NCBI GenBank assembly: GCA_015680685.1 | Contig: MNCI01015029.1 | Span: forward strand, 256,741 to 320,740 | Reading direction: 5' to 3' | Source of the DNA: Gnetum montanum | Taxonomy: Eukaryota; Streptophyta; Gnetopsida; Gnetales; Gnetaceae | Length of the DNA stretch: 64,000 bases | Shown: positions 34,451 to 46,361 of the stretch, in pieces | Layout of the letters: every line of letters starts with the position of its first letter | How positions within the stretch are numbered: position 1 is the stretch's first letter | Position numbers and translations under genes: made by a program | Notes under the pieces: model-generated | What the model saw: only the letters and a program-made list of their open reading frames with translations | Told to the model about the DNA's origin: nothing | Database searches by the model: none

Positions 34451-36787
34451 ACTTGGTTCTTAAATGTATGGCGGATCAAAGTATGAGTTGTGTCAACATT
34501 GTAGATGTCTAGTCCATGACTACACCCTTGATCATGATTAGGTATGCATGGATTTGTTTATATTTCCACAATGCTAGATTCATTACTTCTATTAGGTGTT
34601 GGAGAAATGATGGATGTTGGCCTTTGTGTAGGATCAGAGGATGTTGGTTGTGAAAGGGAAGATGTTTCACTTGATTGGCATTATGCTAGTTTGGATTAGA
34701 TAGTAAGTCCATGAGTGTTGCACTTATGCATGGGAGCCATCCTAAGGAAAGGACATTTCTAAGATTGTGATGGGAACCTACTCGCATTATCATGTTTATG
34801 CACATTCATAGCACAAGTGGCATTCTTTTGTTGATGTTGTGGTGCTAAACCTTCATATGTTGCTAGCAGTGGCATGTGATGGGGTGGAGTCTAAGAATAT
34901 CAAGGATAGGATAGAGGGTGAGAGTTGTGAGTTGGTGATCCTTTCGGAGATGTCACTATTTGATGATACTTGGGAGAGTGATAGTAGTGATTTGAAGTAG
35001 AGGCTATAGAACTAGTTTGGGAAATAGGTTGTTGAATATAATATCCATAATGGTTTAGCTAGTAGTAAGGGTAATACTAGTTTGATGATGTCCTTCCCCA
35101 TGATAATGGATTTTTCCAATGTAGTTCATGGTAGTGTTGAGGCTAGCAAAAAGTCCTCCTAGGATACTATGATTTGGTGTAGGACTTTCTATCATTACCT
35201 TGTGGAAAAGGTAATTTCTTGGGCATGTGCGACTGTACAAACTTGGGATTTAATGCAAAAGACCAATACTCATGTAGATGCAACATGACTGGGCAATTTC
35301 CCTTTGGGTGGTTGTATATCTAGATTTCATGTCTATCATCTTTGTCTATGGTTGAGTCTATAGCCTCATCTTCTTTAGTCATTTTCCTTGTTATCAATAA
35401 GTGTTCCTAGCTATTTCTTGGTTCTTCTTCCTCCATTTATTATGATTTCTTAATTCGTTTTATGTTACTTTCTTATCTACAGTTTCTATGAAAGTTGTAA
35501 CTTTCTTATTTATCCAATCTAACATTCTATCAAACCTTGCTTTAAGTTCATCGATAGACTTCTATATTGACAAGGTTTATCATGAAATCACCTTATCAAG
35601 AGATGCCTCTTTATCTATACCATAGATGTGGACCTTCTTCTTTTGAAGTGTTGCGTCCTAGTGATGTTTCTCAACATTCTCCCATTTACATAGCTCTTCT
35701 TCTTCTTTTACTACATGCTTGATTAGCTCTCGGATTTGATGGGTTCGTAGCCTATATAATTGACCTTGAGCATACATCCCAAGGGTCTCCCTTTTTTCAA
35801 TACAAAGCCCATCTATGATGTGGAAAAGTTTCTCTTCCTCAAAGAAGACATGGCCTAGGCATTGATTCAGTAGAGAATAGTATCTATCTAGGGCCATGTC
35901 CAAGGATTCATGTTGTTCTTATCTCCATCCTTGGATCCATCTCCTCAAGTTAGACACCCTCACATAGGTTTGGTATTTCTCATTGAAGAGTTCCAGCATG
36001 ATGTACAACTATCGGATTGAATTTGGTTTCAATGATCTAGACCACACTTCGACTTTATCAATAAGTGTTCTAAGAAAGAGCTTAAGCTTTTTCCATCCAC
36101 TTTCAATGTTGTATAAGGAATAAGAATCATGGAAGCCTTGTAAATGAGGTTGTGGATCTAAATCATAGCTACTTGCAAATTTAGGAATGTTATTCATATC
36201 AAGCCTTGTTAGGTAACTTTCCTTGTGATTCCTATGGGGTATCTTAATTTCCTCTATGACCTGCATCAGACACTTTGTGGCCAACAAGGGGTCATCATCA
36301 TTAGAGATGTTTTGATGAAAATTTCTATTTATATTCATTTGATTGTGATAATTTTTTCTATGCTCATTTTGATGTATTTGATTTTTCCCATGGATTTGAT
36401 TTTTGTTTTTATTTCTATCCCACAGTGGAGCTTTGTCTCTAAACCTACATTCATCTAAATCAAAACTAAACATTGAAGAGGAAGAGGAAGATAAGGAACT
36501 AGGAATATTGTCATGGCTTCTAAGATGTTCCCTAGGGTCACTTAATTTATCTTTTCTAGGTTTTGAGGAGGTCCTGGGGCTTGAGGCCTTGTTGGCTCTA
36601 GGCCTTGTTCTCTAGGGTTGTCTTCCTTAGGTGAATGTACTCTTTGAGTGTTGTTAGGATGGTCATGAACACATGAAATCCCTGCATGAGGTTGGTCACT
36701 CCAATGTTCTTCAACATATATCTCATTAATTCTCTAATGAATGTTCTCACCATACAATGCATTATCGCTTCCTTGTGAAAGAGACAT
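34451..36787 (-). pseudogene. gag: Element E gag remnant
   Basis: The ATG at 36787 matches the element D start. The capsid at about 36240-36009 reads LDMNNIPKFASSYDLDPQPH and LKLFLRTLIDKVEVWSRSLK. The next open part at 35903-35658 has MALDRYYSLLNQCL and EELCKWENVEK. Near 35330-35240 is HPKGNCPVMLHLHEYW as in D. It is broken in several places. Confidence 0.75.
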
Positions 36788-36889
36788 TTTTTTTAGTTAA
36801 TGATGTGTGTGATTTAATACTTCTAAAATATATATCATTAATGCATTTACAGTGATTATGTATAAAATAAGTAATTTAGATAACTAGTA

Positions 36890-36911
36890 CCATCCTCGGT
36901 AATGGTGCCAA
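36890..36911 (-). other. Primer binding site of element E
   Basis: Minus strand TTGGCACCATTACCGAGGAT, adjoining the LTR. It is closer to the tRNA-Asp Athila site than that of D. Confidence 0.65.
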
Positions 36912-37807
36912 TGATGAGCGGTGAGGTACCCATTCACCCAACCATATGAATCACAAGTATTCACAAATGATCTAGTCAAATTCTATGAATGGGATTAGTT
37001 GTCCATCTAAATAGTTATGCCTTGATCATAGTTTGTTGTCTTTCCACTTAGACTAGTGGTAGCTTTGTCATGTATGGTTTAGTCTAGAGTAAGACATATC
37101 ATCCTTAATGTTGTTTGGCCCTAAGCTACTCCTAATGATAATAAATAAAGAAATTAATTATTTTAATCTTATTAACAATGAAACATAAAGTCTAAACTAG
37201 CCTACGTGTGATGAGTATCTATCCCTAACCATCAACACATACCTTGAACTTCACATAACTACTACTAAAATTACCAAGTGTACGTCACAAGGCATGCCAA
37301 ACAATACACTACTGGGTTACCAAGTAAATACACTTAAGCACTTGTAATTAGTCATACTCATTCTACTTAATGATAGGAATAATAAATATCAATGAATGAT
37401 AATATTAATTAAATAAAATTTTAATATTTAAGAAATTAAAAGCAATAATAAAGCTAAGTGGATGTTGCAATTATGGAAGTAATCTCAATCTTTATTTCCA
37501 AACATGTAATGTGTCCAAGTACATCACACTCGAATAAGGATGTCATACAATAACTTAACATCACACTACAAGCATGCACTAGAAGCCAAAAATGCTTGAA
37601 ATCAAAGGTATATGAGCCTATTTCTATTTTTTCTATCTACTATCTATTATCCCAACCATGCACCCAAGTGTGGTATTTAAAGGCATGCATGGGAGATGCA
37701 ATATCGAATCCCTGACATTAGAGGTTGTGCCCTGATATTGGATACCTAACATTTTAGATCCGATATTAGATACCCAATATCATAGCCTTGAAAAACATGA
37801 CTCATCA
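36912..37807 (-). repeat. Element E 5' LTR
   Basis: 896 bases from TGATGAGCGGTGAGGTACCC to CATGACTCATCA on the plus strand. Pairs with 22004-22804. The flank beyond 37807 (ATATC) is gag sequence of element G. Its duplication partner lies off the window. Confidence 0.82.
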
Positions 37808-39900
37808 ATATCCATATGGATTAGGTTTTCTATAAGGATATTGATGCCTTAGTAGTGGCATCCCCCATGACTATGGGTTTTGCCATTGCTGGTAATACTC
37901 TTAAGGTTGAGATGGAACCCCACTTGGGTAGTACTATTGTTGATGATAGGATTGTCTATAGTTACCTTGGGAATAAGGTAGCCTCCTTGGAACTTTCTTT
38001 TTGATAATCTATATATTTAGTGCATATGCTCGAGACTCCTAAAAGTGTGACATTATTAGGAAATATCCTTTTAGATGTTTGTATTGGAAAATTTCCTAAT
38101 CATCATCATCTAATGCTTAGTCTTTAACCTCATCTATTGCAACTTCTTTTCCTTTTTTTTGATAATAGTCCTTTCCTACATCTCTTTTCTTTTTCTTGTT
38201 CTTGTATTTGTCTCTTCCTTATTCTGCTTTCTCCTCCACAACCTTTAATACTATTTGAAAATTTTCATCTATGGAGTCCTACATTTTATTAACATTAGTT
38301 GTAATTTCATTAACAAATTTTTGGATTAGTAAGGTTTTTCTCTACACTACCTCCTCTAATGATGATTCTTCATCAAGTTCATAGAGACAAACCTATTTTT
38401 TGCAAATTAGGATGTCCTTGTTGTACTCTTCTACACACACACTTTTCTTTAGTTCTCTTTCTTTTTTTTGCCACTTGATTAATGAGCCTTTAAATTTGAT
38501 GGACTCTCATATTTGACACCCTTCCTTGGGCATAAGCCTCAAGATTTTTCTTCATCTTATTCCTTACTCCATCGATGATATGGTGCAACTATTCTCTTTG
38601 AGAGAAGTCATGATCCAAGAATCTATGAAGTAAGCAGTAATGCCTCCCAGGGCTGCATCAAATACTTTATGATTTTCTTTCTTCTATTCTTGAATCTACT
38701 TCCTCAAAGTAGACACCCTAGAATATGTTTGATACTTTTCATTAAACAACTTCAACATTATGTTTTATCTTTTGAATGATTTCAATTCCAAGGATTGATA
38801 CCAACTTTTTTCTTCTTTGATAAACATCCTTGGAAAGAGCTTTAGTTTTTACCATTTGTTTTCAATGTTCTCCAAGGTATACAAATCATAAAAGACTTGT
38901 AGCTAATGCTATAGATTTGTGTTGTAGCCTCACTCAGATTTAAGAATGTTTATCTCTGACCATTTAATCTAGTTATCCCTTTGATGCTTAGTAGAATTGT
39001 AAACTGCCTCTTGGGTATTTATCATGCTTCTCTAGGCAAGCACCAATTCATCATAACCATCATAGTGCTCATGGTCCTTGTCATGATGATGTCTTCCTTG
39101 GCATAATCTGCTATTCCTTCATTCATGATGATGCCCTTCTTCTAGTTCATGTCTACCATCTCTATGATGGTTCCTTCTATCTTCTTCATCTTGTCTATGA
39201 TCACTTCCTATCTTGTCTTGGCCATGTTCACCCTTGTCAAAACTTGATAATGAGGATAAAGAGGATGTTGATGAAGAACTAGAAGAGTTATGCTAACTTG
39301 CTCTCCTTTTGGGGTCCCTTTGATGTTCTATAGGTTATTTATTAGAAGACCTTGGCCTTGAGATTCCCTTTATTCTAGATCATGTTCTTCCCTTTCCTTC
39401 ATTATTTTCCGAGGCTAAATGTAGTAATGGATGGTTCAAGTCATCTTTATTGAGGGGTAAAAGATTTTCTAACTAAGATTTTAAATGAATATGGACTTCC
39501 TTTCCTTTAGAAGCCTCATAGTGAGCCTCCATAAATTTTTCTTTATGGAGCTAGGTCTCTATGGATTACTGATTCCTAGATATTTTATAAGATATTTTGT
39601 AATATGAAGCTACTAATTCAAGCCCTAGTTTCATCAACCCTATCATGAGCATCAATGGCACTACTCAATCAAGTGGCAACATGATGTGGCCCTCCAGTTC
39701 TCTCTATTTTAGTTGTTCATCCTAGTGAAGAATAAAGGTAAAATCTAGATGATAGAGATCTAGATGCTTGTAGATAAATTTTGTTTGCTATGGAATCTCA
39801 TCTCGACTCTTTGTAGCTTTTTCACATGTTCTTGTTGAATCATTAGTAAGTAGAGAATTTGCCCTACAAGAATGAGCTATTTCTTGCTTTATAAGTATGA
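37808..39900 (-). pseudogene. gag: Element G gag remnant (interrupted by element E)
   Basis: Heavily decayed minus-strand copy of the D/E gag. Matches include the segment near 38,900-38,960 to the LDMNNIPK region and the stretch at 37808-37990 to the late Pro/Tyr-rich gag region of E (34,990-35,160). No open frame is kept. The rest of G would lie left of the window. Confidence 0.6.
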
Positions 39901-39993
39901 ATCATAATAAAATATTATTATTTATATGTGATAAATTGTGTTAAGCTCTAACATTAATTTTTGAATGATCCTAACTATTTAAAACACTTGCAC

Positions 39994-40812
39994 CAATCCC
40001 TAGCAATAGTGCTAATGATGAGTACTAGAGTAAAACTATGCCTAATCATATGAATCAAAAGTGTTTACACATGATCCAGTCAAATTTCGTAGACTGAGAC
40101 TAGCTAGGTGTCTTAAATAGTCAAGCATTAGATCATTGATTATTGTCTTTCCAATCATACTTGTGTAGGCCCAAGTTGTATGGTTAAGTGTGATTGAGGA
40201 ATATGATTGTATTTTTATTATTAAAATATAAATATAATTATTTTATATACAAAGAATAGGTCTAATCCAACCTAGCATAGAGTATCCATTCTCAACTTTC
40301 TAGATACATCCTAAACATGTGCTAACATTGCTAGGTTACAAAGTGATCCGTTATTGGATGTACTAAGTGATTCACTACTAAGATTACCAAGAGTTAATAT
40401 GTTTATGCTTAAATTTGGTTATAGTCATAGGAAATGACTAAGTGCAATGGAATAAAATATTTGACTAATTGCATGGAAAAATAAAGGAACAATTAAAGTA
40501 AATTACAGGAAAGAAATTAAGATGCTAGGCCAATGCTTCACTGAACTAAAGAAATCTCAATTTCATTTCTACCATGCAAGTGTATCTAGGTACAATAGGT
40601 AGTCAAATGAAACTCCATACAATCTATTTAATTCACATTGTTAGCACTCAATAGGAAAATTTTCTAACTTTGTAGGAAAAAACTACAAGAGTCTATCTAA
40701 ACAATGACCAAAAGGTATCATACATGTGAGAGGTAGATGTGTTTATATAGGTATTATAAGGCTTGCATCAATGTTATGATGTCAATGTGACTGGCCGACA
40801 TAGCATTCATCA
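39994..40812 (-). repeat. Element G primer site and 5' LTR
   Basis: Minus-strand primer site (39994-40015) reads TAGCACTATTGCTAGGGATT. The LTR 40016-40812 starts TGATGAGTACTAGAG and aligns with the E LTR. The right end, CATTCATCA, is placed by comparison with D and is less certain. Confidence 0.65.
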
Positions 40813-41804
40813 ACAGATATTATATTTTCATGACAAATAAAGGTAGACTCTACAAATTGACCATGCACTAATGAGGGTAGAAAAAATAAATTATACAAGT
40901 TTTTAGCTATAACATTAGAATGTTGTCTCAAATGGGTAGTCACAACACAAGAAAAAAACACATGTAACTCTTCTTCAAGGGCTTCAAACTTGCATAGGCT
41001 ACAAATGTGCTCCTTTGGGGGAAATTAAGTCCATCTATCACTTTCAATTCTAAGATAATGAGAACTTTCAATTATTAATAATACAAGTATTATTTGGTTA
41101 TTTTAATGTTTCAAAAGATGTTTTTGACAAAGTAATGTATAAAATAACTATAAATATTAAATGAGATCATGTGCATATGGGTTGTCATGAATAATAATTG
41201 TTAACATTTTATTAAGTTTGACTTGTTATAGAAGAGAAAGCACAATTGTTACTTTCAATTCCCAAGGTAAAACTTGAAACAAAATGCTTGTATTTACTTT
41301 TGAACATATAGCTAACATGAAATTTTGGAAGAACTCAAGTAGAACATAAGAGTGTTAGGCCAACATATACATTAGAATTGAACATGTGAGTTGCAAATCA
41401 AAAGCCAATTAAGAGATGTAATGTGATGTAATAGTAATTGATATTAATTTGCATAATGTATTATTTAGTTTTTACTATAATAAATAATTTTCATGGATAT
41501 GATAATTTTTAAAAATAAAGTATAATTTAAATTATTTTAAATTGACATGCTATTCCCATAAATAATGATTAAGAATTAACATGCAAATTCATTCATCCAA
41601 GTTATCATGTTTAGTGCTAAAAATACGAACATAGAAATCTAAATTATAGATTCAATCCCACTAAACAAAGTTAAAAAATAACTTTTAGAAAAATCCATAA
41701 AATAAATTGTGATGAGTAAGGCTGAAATTATTTCCAATAATCCAACAAAACTACAATAAATGTATTGAAAACATGAATGGCTAACAATTCATATCAAAGA
41801 TCCA
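40813..41804. other. AT-rich unassigned stretch, no gene seen
   Basis: Low-complexity AT-rich sequence with no protein similarity I can recognise on either strand and no clear repeat edges. Confidence 0.5.
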
Positions 41805-42843
41805 TGTTGACTTGTTTGTGTTCCATAAAAGTCCACCTTGACGTCCATGCCTTCCTTCCTTTTTTCCTTCCTTACTTCCTGCAACATACACTGACACCAC
41901 CCACGTGATGCACTAGCCATGCAACATGAACACACCATGATGTTACATGCATGCCAAACATGCTATGGCCATTCGTATCCCCATTTTCTTCTTCTTATTC
42001 TTCTAACTCCGTCCAATCAATCCAGTCCAACTCTCACTCTCACTCATATAATCTAGCCATTCCATTCATTGAATGATTCGTTCAACCTTGTTATTGTTTT
42101 TACTTGTACCATTTATTGTGTTTATGGTGTTGGTATCATGTCTAATGTGGGTCACACTCTATCAAGGACCCTTCCTCTCTCCTCCTTCCTCCTCACCTTG
42201 CTACCCCTAATTATTATTATTATTTATTATTATAATTAATATTATTGGCATTGGCTACAACTAATGACTAGATCTGGTCTAGCTAGGTTGCCACAGGTTA
42301 GGGCAAGTTATGTCAAGTTGGGTCAGGTCATGCCTCATCATGCATGTCATATTTGGGTTTGTTTTTTAAGTGCATGTCCATCTTTATTGGCCTTCTTTCT
42401 TTCCTCTTTACCAAATCTTATGTCTCACTAAATCATCCATCCATCTAGAATTTAGAGGATCAAATCTATCTATCTATCTATGTCCCTTCTCAATATTTTA
42501 TTTTTATATGTGGGATATTCTTGTAACATCAACAAAGAAAGGCTAAGCTATCTAAGCAACAATGAGAGGACACTAATCAGCGACAATAGTGGGGAACCAG
42601 GGAAAAGTTCAAATTTTCTAGTTACCTTTTGTATTTTCCTAAAGACTTGAAGTTCAAGAAAGTTATCCAATTTAAATTCTCTCGATTGTTTTTAGTTTGC
42701 TTTAATTTTTAAACATCACATAGCCCTCTCTAGCTGAGACTATTTCTAGGTTTTTGTACCCATAGAAAAAGCACCCTAGGTAATAGCTTTCTCAAACGAG
42801 GTTTTTTTCTAGTGTTGATGCATCCAAGATTTATGCATCAACA
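41805..42843 (+). repeat. Probable 5' LTR of element F
   Basis: Starts TGTTGACTTG and ends GCATCAACA, so the outer TGTTGA/TCAACA match as inverted ends. The right edge is secure because a Tat-type primer site follows. The left edge is tentative. Contains an ATT microsatellite (about 42210-42245) and an 11-bp hairpin at its end. Confidence 0.5.
42813..42843. repeat. Perfect 11-bp hairpin at the element F LTR end
   Basis: TGTTGATGCAT at 42813-42823 and its reverse complement at 42833-42843, with a nine-base loop. The second arm ends exactly at the LTR edge. Confidence 0.8.
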
Positions 42844-42849
42844 CCTTTC

Positions 42850-42868
42850 TGGCACTAGAAGGAGGGCC
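42850..42868 (+). other. Primer binding site of element F
   Basis: TGGCACTAGAAGGAGGGCC, the same site as elements A and B, which links F to the Tat-like group. Confidence 0.75.
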
Positions 42869-43378
42869 TATCTCTTTTCTTAATCCTATTTCAAAACATG
42901 AATTTTTCTGCTTGAAGTCTCTATTTTTCAGCCCTTATTTTGAAAATCTTTTGCTTTATTTTCTGAAAATTTTTGAGCCTTTAATTTTTTTGTCTCAAAA
43001 GTATGTTTTTTAAAAAATTTCATACCTTGTTACCCAAGCCTCATCGCCCATTTCTAATCCTATTTTCTAAATCCTCATTTTCTAGTCCCATTTTCAGATT
43101 TGTGTTTTGTTAAGTCCTTACCTGAGTCATGACTTAGGTAAGGTGAGTTTATTTAATTATTTAATTTTAAATTTATTTATTTTTGAATATTTTCATTTTA
43201 CTATTTTCCTCTTAAATTTTATAAATATTAAAATTTCATGCATTTATTTTTTTAAAAAAATTTTATATGGCATATTTTAGTGTTTTTCTTGGTTAAATAT
43301 ATAATATTATTTATCTCTTTTTACTTAATGTTATAACTTTATTTTAACATTTATATTTTGTGATTCTTATTTTATGAG

Positions 43379-44237
43379 CAAACCATCCCAACAAGAATCA
43401 TTTACCTCTACCCCTAACCGACCAGCTACCTGTCATTTTACATTGAGGAAACAATGAGCTTCATTTTTCCCAAGTTCTATTCCTAGGAGAAATTGGATTG
43501 GGATGGTAGCCAATCAACCTCCAACTCCCTTGGTGAGCAATCCCTTTAACTCTATTAATTATCATGACATCCCAAAATCACTTCAAAACATAAATTTTTT
43601 CTACAATTTCATAAACCCTACTAGTGATGTCTGCCAAGATATAAAATGTTTTGAAACCTTACTAAGCATCCATAACATTGTACAAAATGACATAGCATGT
43701 AGGGTGTTTATGACAAATTTTAGAAGCAAAGCCACCTAATGGCTTTTGATGCTTCCTAATACCTCCATTAACTCCTGGAAAGAGTTCAAAAATAAGTTTC
43801 TACTTTAGTTCAACAAGTTTACTAGCTTGGCCATACTATCAAGTAATTTCATAAGCTTAAGGAAAATACTTAGGGAAAATGTTTGTGATTATAGCCTAAT
43901 ATTCTTTCATCAGCTTACTTATGTGCTAAGTGAGATGTGTCTGCAGCTTGATGATATCCTCAACTTCTACCTTTCTACCATCAATTCATTCTTCACATAT
44001 GCCATTAAATTTGATCCTAACATAATATAAATATAGGGAGCGATGGGTAAAGCTATCAAATTATAAAAAATTACCCTCATGAATAGCATACACACCCAAT
44101 TTGAAATGATGAGAATTAGTAATCTTATGCAATCTAGTCCTCTACCTTTATCAACTTTTCTAATGACAAATACCATGTTTCAAACTTCCACTTCCCTTCA
44201 AATGGCTCAACATATAGATAGCTATTTTCAAGGTCTC
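43379..44237 (+). pseudogene. gag: Element F gag fragment
   Basis: Reads FETLLSIHNIVQNDIACRVF, then LLMLPNTSINSWKEFKNKF and LRKILRENVCDYSLIF, the standard gypsy gag core. The Trp-containing turn is broken by a stop at 43737. It ends abruptly where the inverted LTR pair begins. It is unlike the gag of A, B and C in sequence despite the shared primer site. Confidence 0.75.
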
Positions 44238-45085
44238 TGATGAGTGGTGAGGGATCCCTATGCTCAACCATATGAATACGAGCGTATACACATGATCTAG
44301 TCGAATTCCAAGGACTAAGTGCTTATGCGCCTTTATAGAACCTAGACAAGTTAGTCAATCATTGTCTTCCCAAGCTTACTTGTATAGCGCAATTGTATAG
44401 TTAAGTAAAGTTGAGGTATATGATTTTTATATATTTTTATGTTTTATGTCTTGGTGCTACAAAGGGAGAAGTGAACTACTTAAGTAACCAATTTAAATTA
44501 ACTAATCGACTATGCTCTAACTAGTCCTAACACCAGCATGCGTTCCCACTTGCCGTCCACATCCTGAACCAGTGCAACACTACTAGGATCACCAAACGCA
44601 AATCATTGCTGAGTTACCAAGTGTTCCACGCATACTTGAAGTGGTTGTACTGAGTGTGCTTACTTGGGAGAGTTAACAAGGTGAGAGAGAGAACATTAAT
44701 TAACTAAGGAAAGCATTAAATAACTGTAAATAGCATTAAATAACCTATTCTAAATGTTACAAGGTTTGTCACAAAGTTCATCTTTATTTCCAACCACAAG
44801 GTGTGCTCAGGTACACAATGCTCGAATAAGGATATGTTCTCTTTATAACTCCTACTGCGAGCACTCAGAAATAATTCTAACTCTGAGAAGGGAAAAAAAA
44901 AAGAGTTGGAGTAAGGGACTAAGATTAAATTAACCAACTATTTCCAAACCAAGTGTGCCCATCTATTATTTATAGGCGACAAGATAGGCCCCCATATTGG
45001 ATGTCCGATATCGCTTGGAAGGATTTGATATCGCATACCCAATATTGCAGATGCAATATCATGGCCTCAATATCATAGCTCATCA
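44238..45085 (-). repeat. Athila-like LTR I (minus orientation) with polypurine tract
   Basis: Starts TGATGAGTGGTGAGGGATCC and ends CATAGCTCATCA, like the E LTR. Minus-strand TATA box TATAAATAA is at 44966-44974. The polypurine tract CGTGGGGGTA follows at 45086-45095, marking this as a 3' LTR, but only about 85 bases of interior remain before the next LTR. Confidence 0.75.
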
Positions 45086-45169
45086 TACCCCCACGACTAA
45101 ATGAAAACTTGTCCTCAAGTTCCTTACAAATTATTGGGAAGGTATGGGATTATTAATTAAATGAGAGCT

Positions 45170-45680
45170 GATAGAGATAGGGAATTATTTATAGCTATTT
45201 AATGCTTTCCTTAGTTAATTAATGTTCTCTCTCTCACCTTATTAATTTTCCCAAGTAAGCACACTCAGTACGACCACTTCGAGCATGTGTGGAACACTTG
45301 GTAACCCAGTAATGATTAGCATTTGGTGATCCCAATAGTGTTGCACTAGTTTAGGATGTGGACGACAAGTGGAAATAGATGCTGGTGTTAGGACTAGTTA
45401 GAGCATAGTCAATTAGTTAATTTAAATTGGTTACTTAAGTAGTTCACTTCTCCCTTTATAGCACCAAGACATAAAACATAAAAATATATAAAAATCATAT
45501 ACCTCAATTTTACTTAACCATACAATCAAGCTATACAAGTAAGCTTGGGAAGACGATAATTGACTAACCCATTTGGGTTTTGTAAAGGTGCATAAGCACT
45601 TAGTCCTTAGAATTTACCTAGATTATGCGTGTACACTCGTATTCGTATGGTTGAGCATAGGGATACCTCACTACTCATCA
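45170..45680 (+). repeat. Athila-like LTR J (plus orientation, U3 truncated), head-to-head with LTR I
   Basis: Reverse complement of 44238-44735 along about 500 bases, ending CTACTCATCA. Its first ~330 bases are missing. Followed by the primer site TTGGTGTTGTTGTGGAGGAC (45681-45700), 15 of 20 matching the Athila tRNA-Asp site. Confidence 0.75.
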
Positions 45681-45702
45681 TTGGTGTTGTTGTGGAGGAC
45701 TT

Positions 45703-46361
45703 TGTTGTGCACTAGCTAGAACTTAGGAAATCTTCACATTGTTGGAATGAACCCTTAGGGTTGGTTATCTTACAATTAGTGAAACAAAAAGTATTGAACA
45801 CTAAATAGACAATTATGTCTCCTTATTTTTATGAGAGTGTTTCACTACCTAGGTCTAATACAGTGAACAATCAGAGGTGTAGTACACATGATAATCTGCT
45901 AGTCCCTCAACAATTTTGCGTGGTATACATTCATTCCAATGAGTATATACCAAACTTTACCTTTATCCTCCACTAGGATGAACAACTACATTGGCATGAT
46001 TTAGAAGGTAACATAGTGTTACATCCCGATCACTCAGTCCTTGACATGCTTCTTCATGATCTTACACGAATTGGTATGCAACACTTATAGGCAGAGTACG
46101 TTGTGCATGATCATGACTTGAGAGAGTATCAACCCACAGAGGTACAACGTCAAAGGGATCTATAACAGGAGAGATGTCATGAATCCATGAAGGGGAAGTT
46201 ATCTCAGAATGTCCTGGATGTTATAAGTGAAAATGTGTTGGTGAACCTGCAACAGGAATTCTCTCACACAATGATGTTTCTCCCATTTTGGTCAAGGGGT
46301 TCTGTATTAGAATCTTCACTCAACTATCCATAACTTGGATTCTGGTACCGACAGAAATAAA
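45703..46361 (+). pseudogene. Interior fragment next to LTR J with an unrecognised decayed frame
   Basis: From 45977 to 46333 one frame keeps coding-like composition for 119 codons with two internal stops: DEQLHWHDLEGNIVLHPDHS, VLDMLLHDLTRIGMQHL, then KGKLSQNVLDVISENVLVN. I do not recognise the family. It could be part of element J or an older insertion. Element C cuts it at 46362. Confidence 0.35.

Noticed and set aside
44238-45680. DNA transposon with terminal inverted repeats
   Set aside because: The arms are LTRs of the E/G family with a polypurine tract and a primer site at the expected places, and no target duplication is seen.
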